This document shows positions 34,459 to 48,318 of a DNA stretch of 64,000 nt, one piece after another. How positions within the stretch are numbered: the first letter of the stretch is position 1; the number at the start of each line of letters is the position of its first letter. Made by a program: the position numbers and the translations under genes. The notes under the pieces were generated by a model. That model was not told the DNA's origin, did not search any database, and saw nothing but the letters and a program-made list of their open reading frames with translations. The DNA is taken from the NCBI GenBank assembly GCA_001931875.2, contig MSJH02000807.1, positions 186,001 to 250,000 on the forward strand, given 5' to 3'. The DNA is from Byssochlamys sp. IMV 00236. Lineage: Eukaryota > Ascomycota > Eurotiomycetes > Eurotiales > Thermoascaceae.

Positions 34459-37138
34459 CAAGAGACCACCGGTCCGGAGCCCGGATCATGGTGATCCCCC
34501 TCCCTTCGTACTCAGCCACGCACGAACAGAAGAGAAAAACTAGCGCGACGAAAATCCTTACCGGGGACCATGTCCTCGGTGCCAGGATCCCGCTGCTCAG
34601 GCACGCCGCACAAGTAGGAGGCTCCCGGAAACTCCAAAAAAGAGTCTACAGTTCCACAGCAGTCCTACGGACGCGGAGATGGTATCCTTGTGGATCCTCA
34701 TGCGGGAATAAAAACGAGAAATAAGCTACCTAGGTATACGTAAAAGGTACCCTATCTGGGTAAGAGATTGGGTATGGAAGGGGTTGATACAGGTTGATCT
34801 GCTAATATTGGGCACCAACCGCACGGTTCGGCTCGTTTTAGAACGGCCCGGCGCGGATCACGTCCGAGGATACTCCGTATGACTATGTAGTATATTTTAG
34901 AAAGGAACAAGATAGAAGCACAAGTTGACGCAAACTAAAAGGTTTCTCTACTTGACCCTCTTATTATTCTTGCTGTTTGGGAGAGAGACCATTCTTCCGG
35001 AGATAAAAAGGGGGCCAAACCAGTGAAGCATTTCCATGGACTTGGGCTATCCTGTAACTCGTGCAGGGTTAGACGCTGCACCCCACAGAACGATCCTCTA
35101 AAAAAGAAACTATTTTAGAATAAGGCCCGGAGCTTTTTACGACGCGCGCACATAGGGCGTGGGCGTTCATGCAAGATTATCAAGATCGAAACTTGGTCTC
35201 TGCCTTTTGCTTTTCGGAGCATTGTGAAGGGCCTAGACTCTAGTCATTGTCCATAGACCAATATGTGATCTGTAATACATCGCTATCTTTTCATCCTTGT
35301 CTGAATTTGATGCCTAAGTTATTTCTCCTGAAATTTTGTATTGGGAAGTCCTTGATGTTTCAGAATGTCTTGGGTCGAGTTGATGTTAATAATCATCTTC
35401 GACAGTCGGGACACGGAGTATCTAATAAGTCCCTTTAAGATTCCTTCCAAGACGCCAACTTACTAGTTAATAATACTCGGCCGATCATCCCCATGTCATT
35501 TGATGCCCAATATTGAAACTGGAAACAGCTAACTAAAGAACGAGAGAAATCAAGCTCCCTTGGCGTTATTAAATCTCCGAGACTAAGTTGATAATCATCC
35601 GCGAGGAGTCGTTAACATGCGTTCGTACTGAAGGTTATTTCGTTTGGCGACCTGTAGAGAGTTCCAGGGAATATCGCCTGGTTGATCTACGTTCTTTCGT
35701 GGTTGATGGTATATCTATTTGAGGTTATTTCTCATTATTTACTGCATTGGGGGTTCTTTTATGAAGAAATATGTCGATTTCTAAACGACACAGAAGCAAA
35801 CAGTTATAAGGAACTATGTAGCAGAATCCCTGGTTTATTTCCAGATACTGAATCTAGGGGGGAAGTTTACACCCATATTTATCTCCTGATTACACGCGAA
35901 ATTATTCCTAGATAGGTGCTACTCGATATAAAAGAACCAGATGCAAATGGCTCTATGAGAGGTCGGGTCAGCAGGCGCGCGTTAGTTATCTGCGCGCCGA
36001 TAAAACGCATACCCATTGAGGCATAATACATCCCAACTTATATCACAGTATAAAGCACCGACGGAGTTCTTTTTCTTCATTGCATTGGGGTATCTGGATT
36101 AGGTATATAGCTGATCTCGAAAAAAAAAGAAGCGATATATAAAATCGCAGTGTAATAAACTTCGCAGTATATTCTCCAAATCACATCAAAAGCAAGCATA
36201 AAGGTCCTTCCAAAGAGAACTCCCACTACCTCCGTTATAAGTACATATATCTCTACTGCTAACGTCCACTCACAAGCATGAAGCCAATATATAATTAAAT
36301 CCGATCTACCTCGCTTCCCGCAATTTGATTAAAAATTGGTATCATACTTAATTATTGCGGGGACCCATAGCGGACCTGCCCCCACTTAGTTAACTCGCGC
36401 CATCTAACAAGCGAAAATAAATAATTAATATCAGACAGACCCCTAAATAAAGGGACTTTAGGCAGGTGAGATCGTAGGGAAGGAGATAAGTCGAGTCGAA
36501 TTAAACTACGATCTGCGCGATGTACAATTCCTGCGGATAGGAGATCGTAATTTCCCTTTTGGTCGAATTGCATTAGTGGGGTTGCTTTTCAGATTGTTAT
36601 ATATAAATACACCGCGTATGAGATAGTCCAGGTTAGAGCATTGTCGAAATCATGAGTTAAAGGATTCGACGACGCGGATCAAAGTGAATGTTCCAGCTTG
36701 GGCGAATCAAGAACGTTGGGATTATGCTGCATTAATTTCTCAGACTGGATGCCTTGGTATAGGGGCAATATAGAGACATTAGAAACAAAAAGTACAGGTC
36801 GCAGGATTCTCCTCTCAAGATTATCTAGAGAATCCTCGTTTGCACCCGTTCCATCATACCGCCGTAAGACTGTCGACCGGCGTGCGCATAATTAGTCATG
36901 CAAAAGACAGTAACTTAGATAATAAAATTGATCGTGTCCCGCCCATCACCAGAAATAATGTCGTGATCTCATCTATCGTGTCGAGCGCGGGAAAACGATA
37001 AGGAGCGACGGTAAGAAATAAACCCCGGTCGAGAAACCGATACGCAATGACCTGTGAACTCCACGCGGACAAAAACTCGAAAACAGAACCCAAGCCTCAA
37101 ATAAAAGGGTATCGATAGATCACTAGTCAAAATCGAAA
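34459..37138. other. Gene-poor, partly AT-rich region
   Basis: About 2.7 kb without a supportable gene. Stretches at 35250-35440, 35680-35915 and 36352-36573 hold open frames of 60-78 codons, several without an ATG and none recognised. Many taatta and ttaaat runs occur. It may be decayed mobile or coding DNA, but no terminal repeats or transposase motifs were seen. Confidence 0.45.
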
Positions 37139-38516
37139 TCATGACTTGCTAAATCGTTTCTTGAACCAGCTCTTCCGCTTCGTGTCGCTCGCGTCAGTGT
37201 TCTTTCGCAGTAGCTTGCTGGCGGCCCTGTTCACCGGGGTGCCGCCGACGGGACCTCCGTTGTTCGGGTCAGTCGACACTGCCCCAGTAGCAGCTTTCTG
37301 GTCCCCAGACCCTGACGAAACGCCGTGTGGAGGTGGAACTGGTCCAGACTGATTCTCCTTCAAGGACATCCGAAAATTCTGTGGCCCCGGGCTGGACCCA
37401 TTGAGACCGTAGTTGTCAGGGGCAGGCTTCGTCTGCTGGGCCTGCTGCAAACGATCCATGGAGCTATTCACTGAACTAGGGTCAGTGGAATTCCCCCACT
37501 GATCGCTTGCAGAGTTCGAACCTGATCCTGCAGTGACGATGTCGTACGACCTCTGATATCCTTGCTGCGCATAGACATTGGGAGCGCCATTTCCGTAGTC
37601 GGAATACATTCGCTCGGAGTATCTCTGACGCGGCCTGCCGCCATAGTGGTTACTATAAGGATAATGGGGGCTGTGAGGCTGATTGGGGCCTGCTCCGCCA
37701 TAATTGTCGACAACGCTATCCGGCCGCGACATGCTCGCGCGGCTCCAGTAGTTGCCGCCTTCACTGTATCTGTTCGAGCCATTGCCGCCAGTGGGTCCTA
37801 GAATATGTATGTGTTAACGGGGCGCTGCAGATAATAAAAATAATGGATCTAATTGCTTCGTACCGAAATAGCTTCCCCGTCTGCTGACACCGCCTGGTGA
37901 CGGTTCCTCTGTTTGGGTTGTCAGCTAAACCGTTCCTCCGCACGATGTTCAACGACCACATACCGGTCCGTGCATTTGACGCGGTGGACATCCGCCGACT
38001 ATTCCAGCTTCCTTCGACTGCAGCCTCGAAAGAGCGGATCGTATCGAGAGGGCGCTCGAATCGATAGCGGGTGGGATTCGAGATATCGGGTTCCGCTGTA
38101 GGTGGTCAGTATACATACAGAACCGCAACCACGGGACCGAGACACGGGTAAAAAAAACACACTCACTAATTATGTTTCCATACTGGTCTTTGTGCGGCAC
38201 CTCTCGTAGGGACGCCAGGTTTGATTTCTCGAGAGCAGCCACCATTGCTGTGGGAGAAGAGGGAGAGTTAGTATATCCCTAGTAGCAAAACGGAAGGTCC
38301 TGAACGAGAGCACTCAAACACACCTGGCTGAGCTTCTTGCATGGCAAGGGTGGGATCGGCCTTTGTATGCAAAAGTCGAGAGGCCTTCTCGTCGTGCGAT
38401 TCGGACAGGGAGATCTTGTGGCCTGAACCGCTGGATCGGTGTGTTTTTTCAGATTTGTTGCTATGGAAGCTGAGGACTCGACCTCGCTTCCCAGCTTCTG
38501 GTCGGGCGGCTGCCAT
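37139..38516 (-). CDS. DUF2406 family protein
   Basis: Five minus-strand exons: 38516-38324, 38247-38167, 38095-37964, 37908-37864 and 37797-37139, giving 369 residues. The DUF2406 core lies in the first 140 residues: KISLSESHDEKASRLLHTKA, ADPTLAMQEAQP, ALEKSNLASLREVPHKD and the signature NPTRYRFERPLDTIRSFE. The rest is low-complexity, rich in Gly, Asn, Ser, Pro and Tyr (PHYPYSNHYGGRPRQRY), and ends in a basic patch KRKSWFKKRFSKS. Yeast members are phosphoproteins of unclear function at the cell periphery, and the basic C-terminus would suit membrane association, which is inference. Two exons are small (81 and 45 nt) but all junctions keep frame. Confidence 0.88.
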
Positions 38517-39132
38517 CTTTAAGAGAGTCGCTTTGAGCTAGCGTGTGATAAGTGATTGCGCTTTGTTGCGATCAGCTAGGAGCTACGCCGGCCGTAGTGG
38601 AGCGCTGCCAAGGTTTCTGATATCGCAAACGTGAACTTATCGCGTCGTTTAGTTCGAGCAATCCGCGTTAATCTGGAGTGGACCAGCTGGGCGGTGGAAA
38701 CGAACGGCGAGTTTAGTGTAGCTTGAGCAGAGAGTCGGAAGCGGAATGTGATCGTAGCGCTGCGAACGATGATGCTTTGGGGAGATGAAGGGCTCGAGGG
38801 AGCAACAATGCACGCAACGGTCGAATTTTTGTTTTATTCCCGATACCGGTTTTTCTGATCCCCCGGCAGTTTCAGCCAGGAACGTGAGCTCGAGCGTTCT
38901 GATGCGGCGTTGGAACTTGGCAAGTGTCTCAGGAAACGAAAGCGCCCGGGAGTGAAGTTGGCCGTCCGCAGCCGATCGACCTTGAAACAAGACGTAGAGT
39001 CGATTTAGCACAGGTTTTTAGCAGCAGCGTCGGTCTAGTAATGATTTAATTAACGACGGAGCAGCATTGGCACATGAGGAAATGCGCACGGTGTGGATAG
39101 GCGAGATCAGTCGGTCAGCGCTAGAGGCTGTT

Positions 39133-39168
39133 CTGTGTGTGTCTGTGTGTGTCTGTGTGTGTCTGTGT
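39133..39168. repeat. Tandem repeat of CTGTGTGTGT
   Basis: A 10-nt unit repeated about 3.6 times without error. It is a simple microsatellite-like tract upstream of the DUF2406 gene. Confidence 0.9.
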
Positions 39169-39981
39169 TCTGCCTGGCAGGAGATTTCTTGCTTTTTATG
39201 GTTTGAAATTTTTTTTCTTCTTTTTTTTAATCTGATTACAGTGCAGGGTAAGAATTGAATTGGAGGGGGCGACGAGGAGACCTAATAATAATTTATGGCT
39301 GGCGACGCCTCCGACTTCCAGCGTTACGACAGACGACGCGCAATGGCAGGAGAGGGGCAGCGGATAGAGGGACGAGTGAGACACGGCGATGTGCTTGGGA
39401 TCGATAAATAATAAATAAGGATGTCCTATCACGGAGCGGATAACGACGAGCCACTCTGGAATCGAAGCTGGTCGAACCAGAGACAAGTTTCCGATTAGAG
39501 TACAGCTGTCAGGTTGGATCCCGCTATGGATGAAGTGAGGGAGCAATTCGACCCCGACGGTCGCAGTTATTCTTTTTGTTTTTCTGCATACAACATGCCT
39601 ATCATCGCGATACAGCACCCTATATTCTACTCTAGAGAATCATATTAATCACCCATGGCCTGGGAGGAAGAATATACCTTCTACTGTCAACACCACGAAA
39701 CGGGAGGTTAAACTGCTTCACGCGGTTTTATCCACCCAGCCCTGTAAGCCGAACCGGCTTTGGCCTTTCCGGTTGCGACGAAGAGAGCGCTAAGAATAGT
39801 TAACTTCAGCCACTCACAATGTCTTGTTTTGGAGCTTTCCCAGCCTCTTCTCAAGCCCCAAACGTGTTTTTTTGAACCCTTCTCTGCGATCTTGACCCAC
39901 GCCCCGGCAACGCATCGATCACCGGTTCAATCTGATTCCGCGCAGACACCGCCGGAAAAGACCCATGCGGCGCCTGCTGGC

Positions 39982-40040
39982 TATCCGTGACTGTTAGCTC
40001 ACCCACGACCGGAAGGGCGTGGGTGAGCTAGTCACGGATA
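39982..40040. repeat. Long inverted repeat, 23-bp stem with 3-nt bulge and 10-nt loop
   Basis: The left arm at 39982-40007 and right arm at 40018-40040 are exact reverse complements over 23 bp, except for an extra GTT at 39993-39995 in the left arm. The loop is accggaaggg. It lies far from any called gene. It could be a cruciform, a foldback RNA or the remnant of a transposon end. Confidence 0.85.
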
Positions 40041-40700
40041 TCTATCTGCCAGGGACTGTCTCGCAGTTGCAGTCGGCGGTGATCTATCCAGAAATCGTAT
40101 TCAATCACTTTTTGGGGAGATCCTCCATGTCCACAACTCCGCGTCGATCTCCCCAGTCGACAAGGATACTGTCCTGAACGGGCGTGGCAGTTAGCTGGTG
40201 TCCTCCACCGCCGAAGCTTGACCTGGGAAACCTGAGACGATCCTAGTCTCTCCACCATTATATCATGATCTCCGCGTCGCAACGTTCGATCTTTCACTGC
40301 TGCTGATACGGCAGATGCAGCAGGATAATCGATTCCAGTAAAACCTGCCTCGTCCAGCACGCAATCAATCCCCATTGGTAAGCATTATTTTGGTAGACCA
40401 CTCCCCATTCCGAGCTCCAGAGACTGTCATTTCTGCCACACCTCCGCGATTAGAGCACGGCCGCTTCGAAAATCAAGACAGCCAGTCAAGAGGACAAACC
40501 GGCATGGATACTGTGCGGTTCTCACACAACCTGGAGACAAGACCAAATCCAGGTCAGAATCATGCTTGAGAGTCGCGCGGCGTCGTTTTCTTACCCGTCG
40601 TATTCCAATTGGTCCGTCGTCCAGGCACACGGCCACTGGAAGACTGCAGCTGGGTCAGAAAAGAAACAGGAGCCTCGTGCGAGACTACTTTTTTATCTAA

Positions 40701-41039
40701 AGTGCTTCCTGGTCTGACAGTCATCCAAAAGTCAAAAGTGGAGAATCCCGACAGCACTACTCCAGTAGAATTAGTTATGGGGAACAGCCTACTTTACACG
40801 AGTAATGCAATACGGAGCATATCTTCGCGACGTCCTCTGGTCAGAAACCCACCCTATGGGATGCATTGAGTGACAACGAAGCTCTCATAATCTTGCAGAC
40901 TGCATCTAATGCCCAGCATATACTGCGTATTATTCTTTGCTTACTAGATCTCGGGCATTGAAGCCTCCGGTGCGAAGCCATAGCGGGCGTCTCGAGCTCC
41001 GACCCGATTCTAGACTTTTTGCCCGACAACACGTGGGCG
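40701..41039 (+). pseudogene. Decayed coding fragment with in-frame stops
   Basis: One reading frame runs from 40701 to 41039 with a TAA at 40803-40805 and a TGA at 40959-40961 before the final TAG. Between the stops the translation is protein-like (QKPTLWDALSDNEALIILQ, ASNAQHILRIILCLLDLG, SSSDPILDFLPDNTWA). No ATG opens the segments. Both stops could derive from CAA and CGA by C-to-T change. I do not recognise the parent gene. Confidence 0.35.
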
Positions 41040-43047
41040 TAGACGCTTTCTAGCAGTAACTACTACCTTGTGACAGGTGTCAGTGTCACCAACCCACTCA
41101 GCCTGAATGATGATGCAAATTCTCTGATAAGTCTTCGTTCGAACTTGGTAAAAAGCCAATTGGGGAGACCGACCATTAATGCAAATATTGAATGGACATA
41201 CTTATGACGGCCTGCGAACACCCCAGGACTTACACGAGCTTCACAAATATCCAGTAATGTCTATGAACGCATGCTTTTCCAGCGAGAGAGCCCACAACAT
41301 GATATACTATCCCGCGTCTGTCATCAATCGAACAAGCCGATCATCCAATCAGTCAATTGATTTGGAAACGAGCTGATCTAGCATTGATCTCGAAACAGCA
41401 GCAGGAACAACATCAATTTTTAATTGTCCCAGCATCCCAGCCATGCAGCCCTACCCTGTACCTACGGAGTACGTACAAAACTACCATGCCTACCTAGGTA
41501 CACAAGGTAGCTAACTAAACCTCCCAACCACTTTATTTTGAAGATGGTAATACCCGGTGGTACCTAAGTATTGCCCCCGCCCCCGCTACCCCCCGCTCAG
41601 ATCAGTGGAGACAATTACCTGCGCTTAATTGTATCAGCGACTCTGAAATTGTTTTCAGTAGTCCATTATGACTTTGTCGTTCTATTCTATACACATATAT
41701 ATTGACATAGTGTTACTTTGAAACTCGAACATTGTAAGAAAAAATAAATTAACAGGGAAGAAGAGAAAGCCTGAGACCATCTTTCTGAAACACGACAGAA
41801 CAAATGAGAAAGTGTCGAATATTAAATAGCACAGAAGCATAGTCTGATTTGAATCATCCTTGAATTGTTTGTTGTTGGCTTCTAGGGTTGAACCCATATT
41901 TATCTCTATAAGAATCCAATGCTCTATTAGGTTTTCTATCGTATATAATTAGAATATCAGAGAATCTGCTGCAAACAGATAATTGACAGATCGCCTGGAC
42001 GTACGCTTTGTCTGTCGACAAAAAGAAAAAGAGAAAAAAAAGGCTCCGGTCAATACTGATATGACATCCGCATATGAATATGAAATCTCATTGCATGTAT
42101 ATCTAAGGGGGAAATAGGAAAGAGAATGAAGAGAGGAATGAATCTGAGAATAAACTCTGGCTTAGACTTTCATAGTCTTACGCAAGACAAGGCAGGAAGG
42201 GGAATTGATGATTACGGGGTGGGAAGGATACTACTGTAGTTATAATACTATCCGTCCTGCGTAATTTTTATATACTGCCTAACGGGCATGTGGGGATATA
42301 GGACTGATAAGCTTAGCGTTATCAAAGATCTAAGACGCGACTGTTAGACTTTACATAATTTGAATGGAGGCTCTCGAGAGATAGGGCAGGATGGAATAAT
42401 AAACTACTTGTTGTCTTGTATGGGGACATCGGTATATATCATACGAGGTTGAAAGGTCTATATCAAGGTCGAGCTTTGGGGTGTCGCTGAATCGGAAATG
42501 GCATGTGTAATTGCTTTGTAAAGATCATTCGCGGGTGACTGGTGCGGAAAGATTGGGATCTTTGTCTCTGTGAGCACCTCGTGTTGATAGGACATCGCAT
42601 GAGGCCTTGTAGTATCTAGGATTATTGCTGCAAAGAATCGAGGTTGGACGCGTGCAAAGACCCGGGTATAAAGGCTGATATTAAAACTGGACTTTTTTTT
42701 CTGAGGTGATATGATGAAGGATATTTCTTGTCTTTGAAGTTGTATGGATTTTGGCACGTAGACCATCAGATACACTTTGGGAGAAAGTGATGCTGCTAGA
42801 CAAGACATATCATGCTCGTCGAGGTGGAAAATAGAACACCCTCTTCGAACTCCCCGACAGCAGATCCGAGTAACCCTGCGGTAGGAAAGAAAAAGCGTTT
42901 TTGTTTGTCGGGATTCGCTCCCAGCCATCCCGCAACCGCTATCACCTCCATCATCGCATCCCTTTTCACCCACTGGTTCCGAAGATATCCTCGACCCGTA
43001 ACTCCATCGGCTCTACTCACGACCACACATCGAAACTATTATGTCCC

Positions 43048-43841
43048 TTAGATGTTGGAGGGGTACAGCATGACGCGGACGGTGGCACCGAAGGTCTTCG
43101 GCGGGAGGTTGTGTCGGAACTGAGCACGGACGACACCGGAGTTGCCTGCAACATGTCAGTCATGAACTGACCATATATTATATTGCAGTCTGCATATTCG
43201 ACTGCTTCCATTCTCCCACGTACCGTGAGGGCGGGTAACCTTGCCCCAGATCACCCGGATCTTGGAGCCCTGGATCTCTCGCTTTGCCCGGTAGACGAAG
43301 GCGACCTTCTTGCCCAGGTAGAAGCTGTGCACAAAAACCGTTTAGCTACTCCCGTTCCTCCCCATTCCGTGGACTGCGTGACTGCTCACCTGGCGGCCTT
43401 GGAGTCGTCAACACCCTCAATCTTGATCAGACTGTGATAACATGTCAGAACTTGTTTCCATATCATTCTCCGCAAGGTATGTTATCTAACCTGGTGTTCG
43501 GGTTAAGGTTGCGCTTTCCACGCTGGAAGCTCAGGTGGCGGCCCCTGTCGAAAAGATACGTATTAATCCTCTGTTCGTATGATTGAGAGATCTTGCCCGG
43601 ATCGACGCTTTCATTCCATCTCCACGAATCCGTCCCATGTCCATCGCAATATTGATAGGAAAGTGAGCGCTTACTTAACGTAGACTATAACGAGTGAAAA
43701 AAAGAATGTTAGTGCACAGATTCATCAATATATAATCGCAACCGGCCCATCTCACGGCACGGACGAGCAGCATCGAAAGGACAATGGCATATCGTAGGCA
43801 ACGCGGGAGAACTCACGTCTGTGACCTTGTTCCGAAGGCAT
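43048..43841 (-). CDS. rpl33: 60S ribosomal protein eL33 (L35A)
   Basis: Component of the large cytosolic ribosomal subunit. Six minus-strand exons: 43841-43817, 43684-43675 (10 nt), 43544-43491, 43431-43390, 43324-43224 and 43145-43048, giving 109 residues. The product starts [20 protein letters not shown], continues [53 protein letters not shown] and ends RVMLYPSNI, which is the full eL33 sequence pattern and length. The start codon sits at the end of a 25-nt first exon and the second exon is only 10 nt, an arrangement common in intron-rich ribosomal protein genes. It is divergent from glucose-6-phosphate dehydrogenase, with repeated GCTAAGCCC-like elements in its upstream region. Confidence 0.97.
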
Positions 43842-44008
43842 TGTGACGGATTTCTCTGAGCAACAGCGGGCAAAGCAAGGAAGTCGAGAGAAATGACCCG
43901 CGAAGTCGGTTGTCGTACGTCGGGTTTGTCGTGGATGTCGTCGCTTCGGTTTGGAGATGAGTCGAGCGGCCGCACAATCTTCAATTTGCAAGTGTGTTTG
44001 GTGCGGCT

Positions 44009-44062
44009 CGCCCTAGCCCCAAACGGGGGCTTAGCGAGCCCGCCGATGCCAGGGCTAAGCGA
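44009..44062. promoter_or_regulatory. Repeated CCCTAGCC/GCTAAGCCC-like elements upstream of eL33
   Basis: Three related elements lie 168-221 bp upstream of the eL33 start: CGCCCTAGCCCC at 44009-44020, GGGCTTAGCG at 44028-44037 and AGGGCTAAGCGA at 44051-44062. The first two face each other as an imperfect inverted repeat. Ribosomal protein promoters of ascomycetes often carry CCCTA-type boxes bound by Tbf1/Rap1-like factors; a role here is inferred. Confidence 0.4.
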
Positions 44063-46093
44063 GAGCCCGTGACTCTGCACGCTATACCTCATTCAGAGGG
44101 GCCGACCCCGGGGCCGGAAAAACAGAAGCAGCGGGATCGGGATGGCAGCCGCAATCCGCTGCTGTTTCGGTCTCTGTGCCGGACCACAGTCGTCCGAGGC
44201 CGACTCAGAGGCCGATGTGCTTTCTTCCGGTTGTTAAGTCCGCCCTTGGCCTAGAGCGTCCGATCTCCGCAGATGACAAAACATGCGCTCTTCTCAATCA
44301 TGACGACAGCTTTCCATCAGTCAGATTCCGTCGCTACAGGGCTCTTGCAGCATCACGAAGCAGATGGGTATAGTTAAATCATCAGAATCATTGCTGACAG
44401 TGGATTGGGGAGGATCATCTCAGTATGTAGGGTGTGTCATCCTGCGAGTGACAGAAAACACTACCACAAGAGTTAATAATTAACTGACTACTTAATATCC
44501 TAGATCTTCTTTATCGCCGGAGATGCTGGTCTGACCGGGAGCACTATTTCGGAAGTCCATCCAAGCTCTTTCCACTGCCCCACTGTTATGTATCAGCAAC
44601 TGACTAGAGGAGATCTCAAGCGGAAGCCGACTGACCCCATTCCCCGTTACTCGGGTTGTAAAGGATATTTCATATTGAACGAGCTCGTTTTAAATCGTGA
44701 ACAGCCGGCACAGTCACTGCAGATCATCTTTCTCGAAGGCTGGGGCACACGGCCGCGGCTAAATAAGGGACAGACAAGCTGGGCGGCGCATGGAGTGATT
44801 AGATTGCGGAGAAGGTTCCGCGGAAGGCGTTTTGTCTCTGCCATGACGTGACGGGGCATCCAGCATACTTTACTCTAGGGCCGCCCCCCTCGACTGCTTG
44901 TAGATGTAGATCGCTCACAGAGGGCCGAGAATAGGAGTGATTAAGAAAGCTTCAGCCAGCCTTCAGGAGCTTAGTCGTCGACAGGCCCTTCGAGGGTATA
45001 GTTCCCCTGCAGCAGCCGGTACATGGGCGTGCCTCCTCAATACTATAGCTGTAACTATTCTATCTAATGTACTCTCCGTTACTCAGTACCTCATGGCGTT
45101 CCAGTTCCCGCTACGATCTATATATTGAGTGCTAATTTGGGGGATCAACGGGCCATGGCTGTTCAACGGTCTACGAAGGGTTAGATAAGAAGCCGCTGTT
45201 TTTCCTGAACGTGCCGTCGACATCAAATCTTTAAGGGCAACTGGTTAAAGTGAAACTGGCCGTCACCGAGAAGGAAAAAAGAAAAGCTCCACCCCGGCAA
45301 AATCAGTCATCGGGACGACCCACGACCTGCGGAGCACAACAGAAGAAAAACATTAACGGCCAGGGTTCCAGAAAGGGAGACCCTGGACGAGATCATTATG
45401 GAAAGACAATTCAGCTCGGGAGTCGCGGACCATATACGCTGCTCCTCGCGAGCATGATTTAGCTGCAGAAAGATCTCCCAGGGGAGGCGGGAGGCACGGA
45501 GAGGGAACGGTGGAGTGAGCGGAGGAGTGCAGGCCGGAGGGGTAAGAAGTAGACGCTGCAGTGTCAGGAATCAATAGTCAGCAGGCAGGCCGAATTTTAT
45601 AAGCAGCAGTTGCTTCGAGATCATATCTCCGTCTTGCTCTGCCGCCGGGTGGCGCTGACAATATTAATGATGGACTGCTGGCGTGCAGTCTGCATGAAGA
45701 GAAGGGCAAGGCTTCCTGGGAGCAACCGGCTGGCAGCAGAATAGGCCAGCTGGGTAAAAAGTAAAAAAGCCCGAATGAGGGTGTTCAGCTGGATAAAAGA
45801 AGTAGATGATGGACAGCGAAGGCAACTCCCGAGGGGCCAAGCTGACTCCTCGCACGGCAGCGGTAGCATCGACGTAGTGGAAGAAGAAGAAGAGAACAGC
45901 CAGGCGTTGCCCCACCATGGCTCACGCCCACCATCTAGCTAGACGGGTCCCCCATTAAAAAGTACCTGTTCCGCCGGGACTGCTGAATGAACTCATTTCT
46001 TCTCGACCTTCCCACCAACTCTCCTCGCCTTCGTCCTGCCCTTGATTCATCCTCTCCATCCGGGTCTCGACGTTGTTCACATTCAATTCCACC
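44063..46093. other. Divergent intergenic region, eL33 / glucose-6-phosphate dehydrogenase
   Basis: About 2 kb with a GC-rich part near 44090-44230 and short open frames on both strands, none recognised. The last 150 bp form the pyrimidine-rich leader of the dehydrogenase gene. Confidence 0.45.

Positions 46094-48318
<2,225 letters not shown>

Larger units (their letters stand above)
38517..43047. other. Gene-poor 4.5-kb region with a hairpin and decayed coding traces
   Basis: No intact gene is supported. It contains a CTGTGTGTGT repeat at 39133-39168, a strong inverted repeat at 39982-40040, plus-strand frames at 40701-41039 interrupted by in-frame TAA and TGA codons, and an AT-rich interval at 41640-42460. 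A minus-strand open frame from ATG 42928 to 42458 (156 codons) overlaps the probable 3' region of the eL33 gene and shows no recognisable domain. Confidence 0.5.

Noticed and set aside
34500..37130. Possible tRNA genes in the gene-poor region
   Set aside because: No sequence with paired acceptor stem and a GGTTCRANYCC arm at correct spacing was found.
40028..40636. Minus-strand frames suggestive of a polyketide synthase relic
   Set aside because: No catalytic motif could be found in any frame; the resemblance was only impressionistic.
42458..42928. Minus-strand frame of 156 codons downstream of eL33
   Set aside because: It overlaps the likely 3' untranslated region of eL33 and its translation shows no family resemblance.
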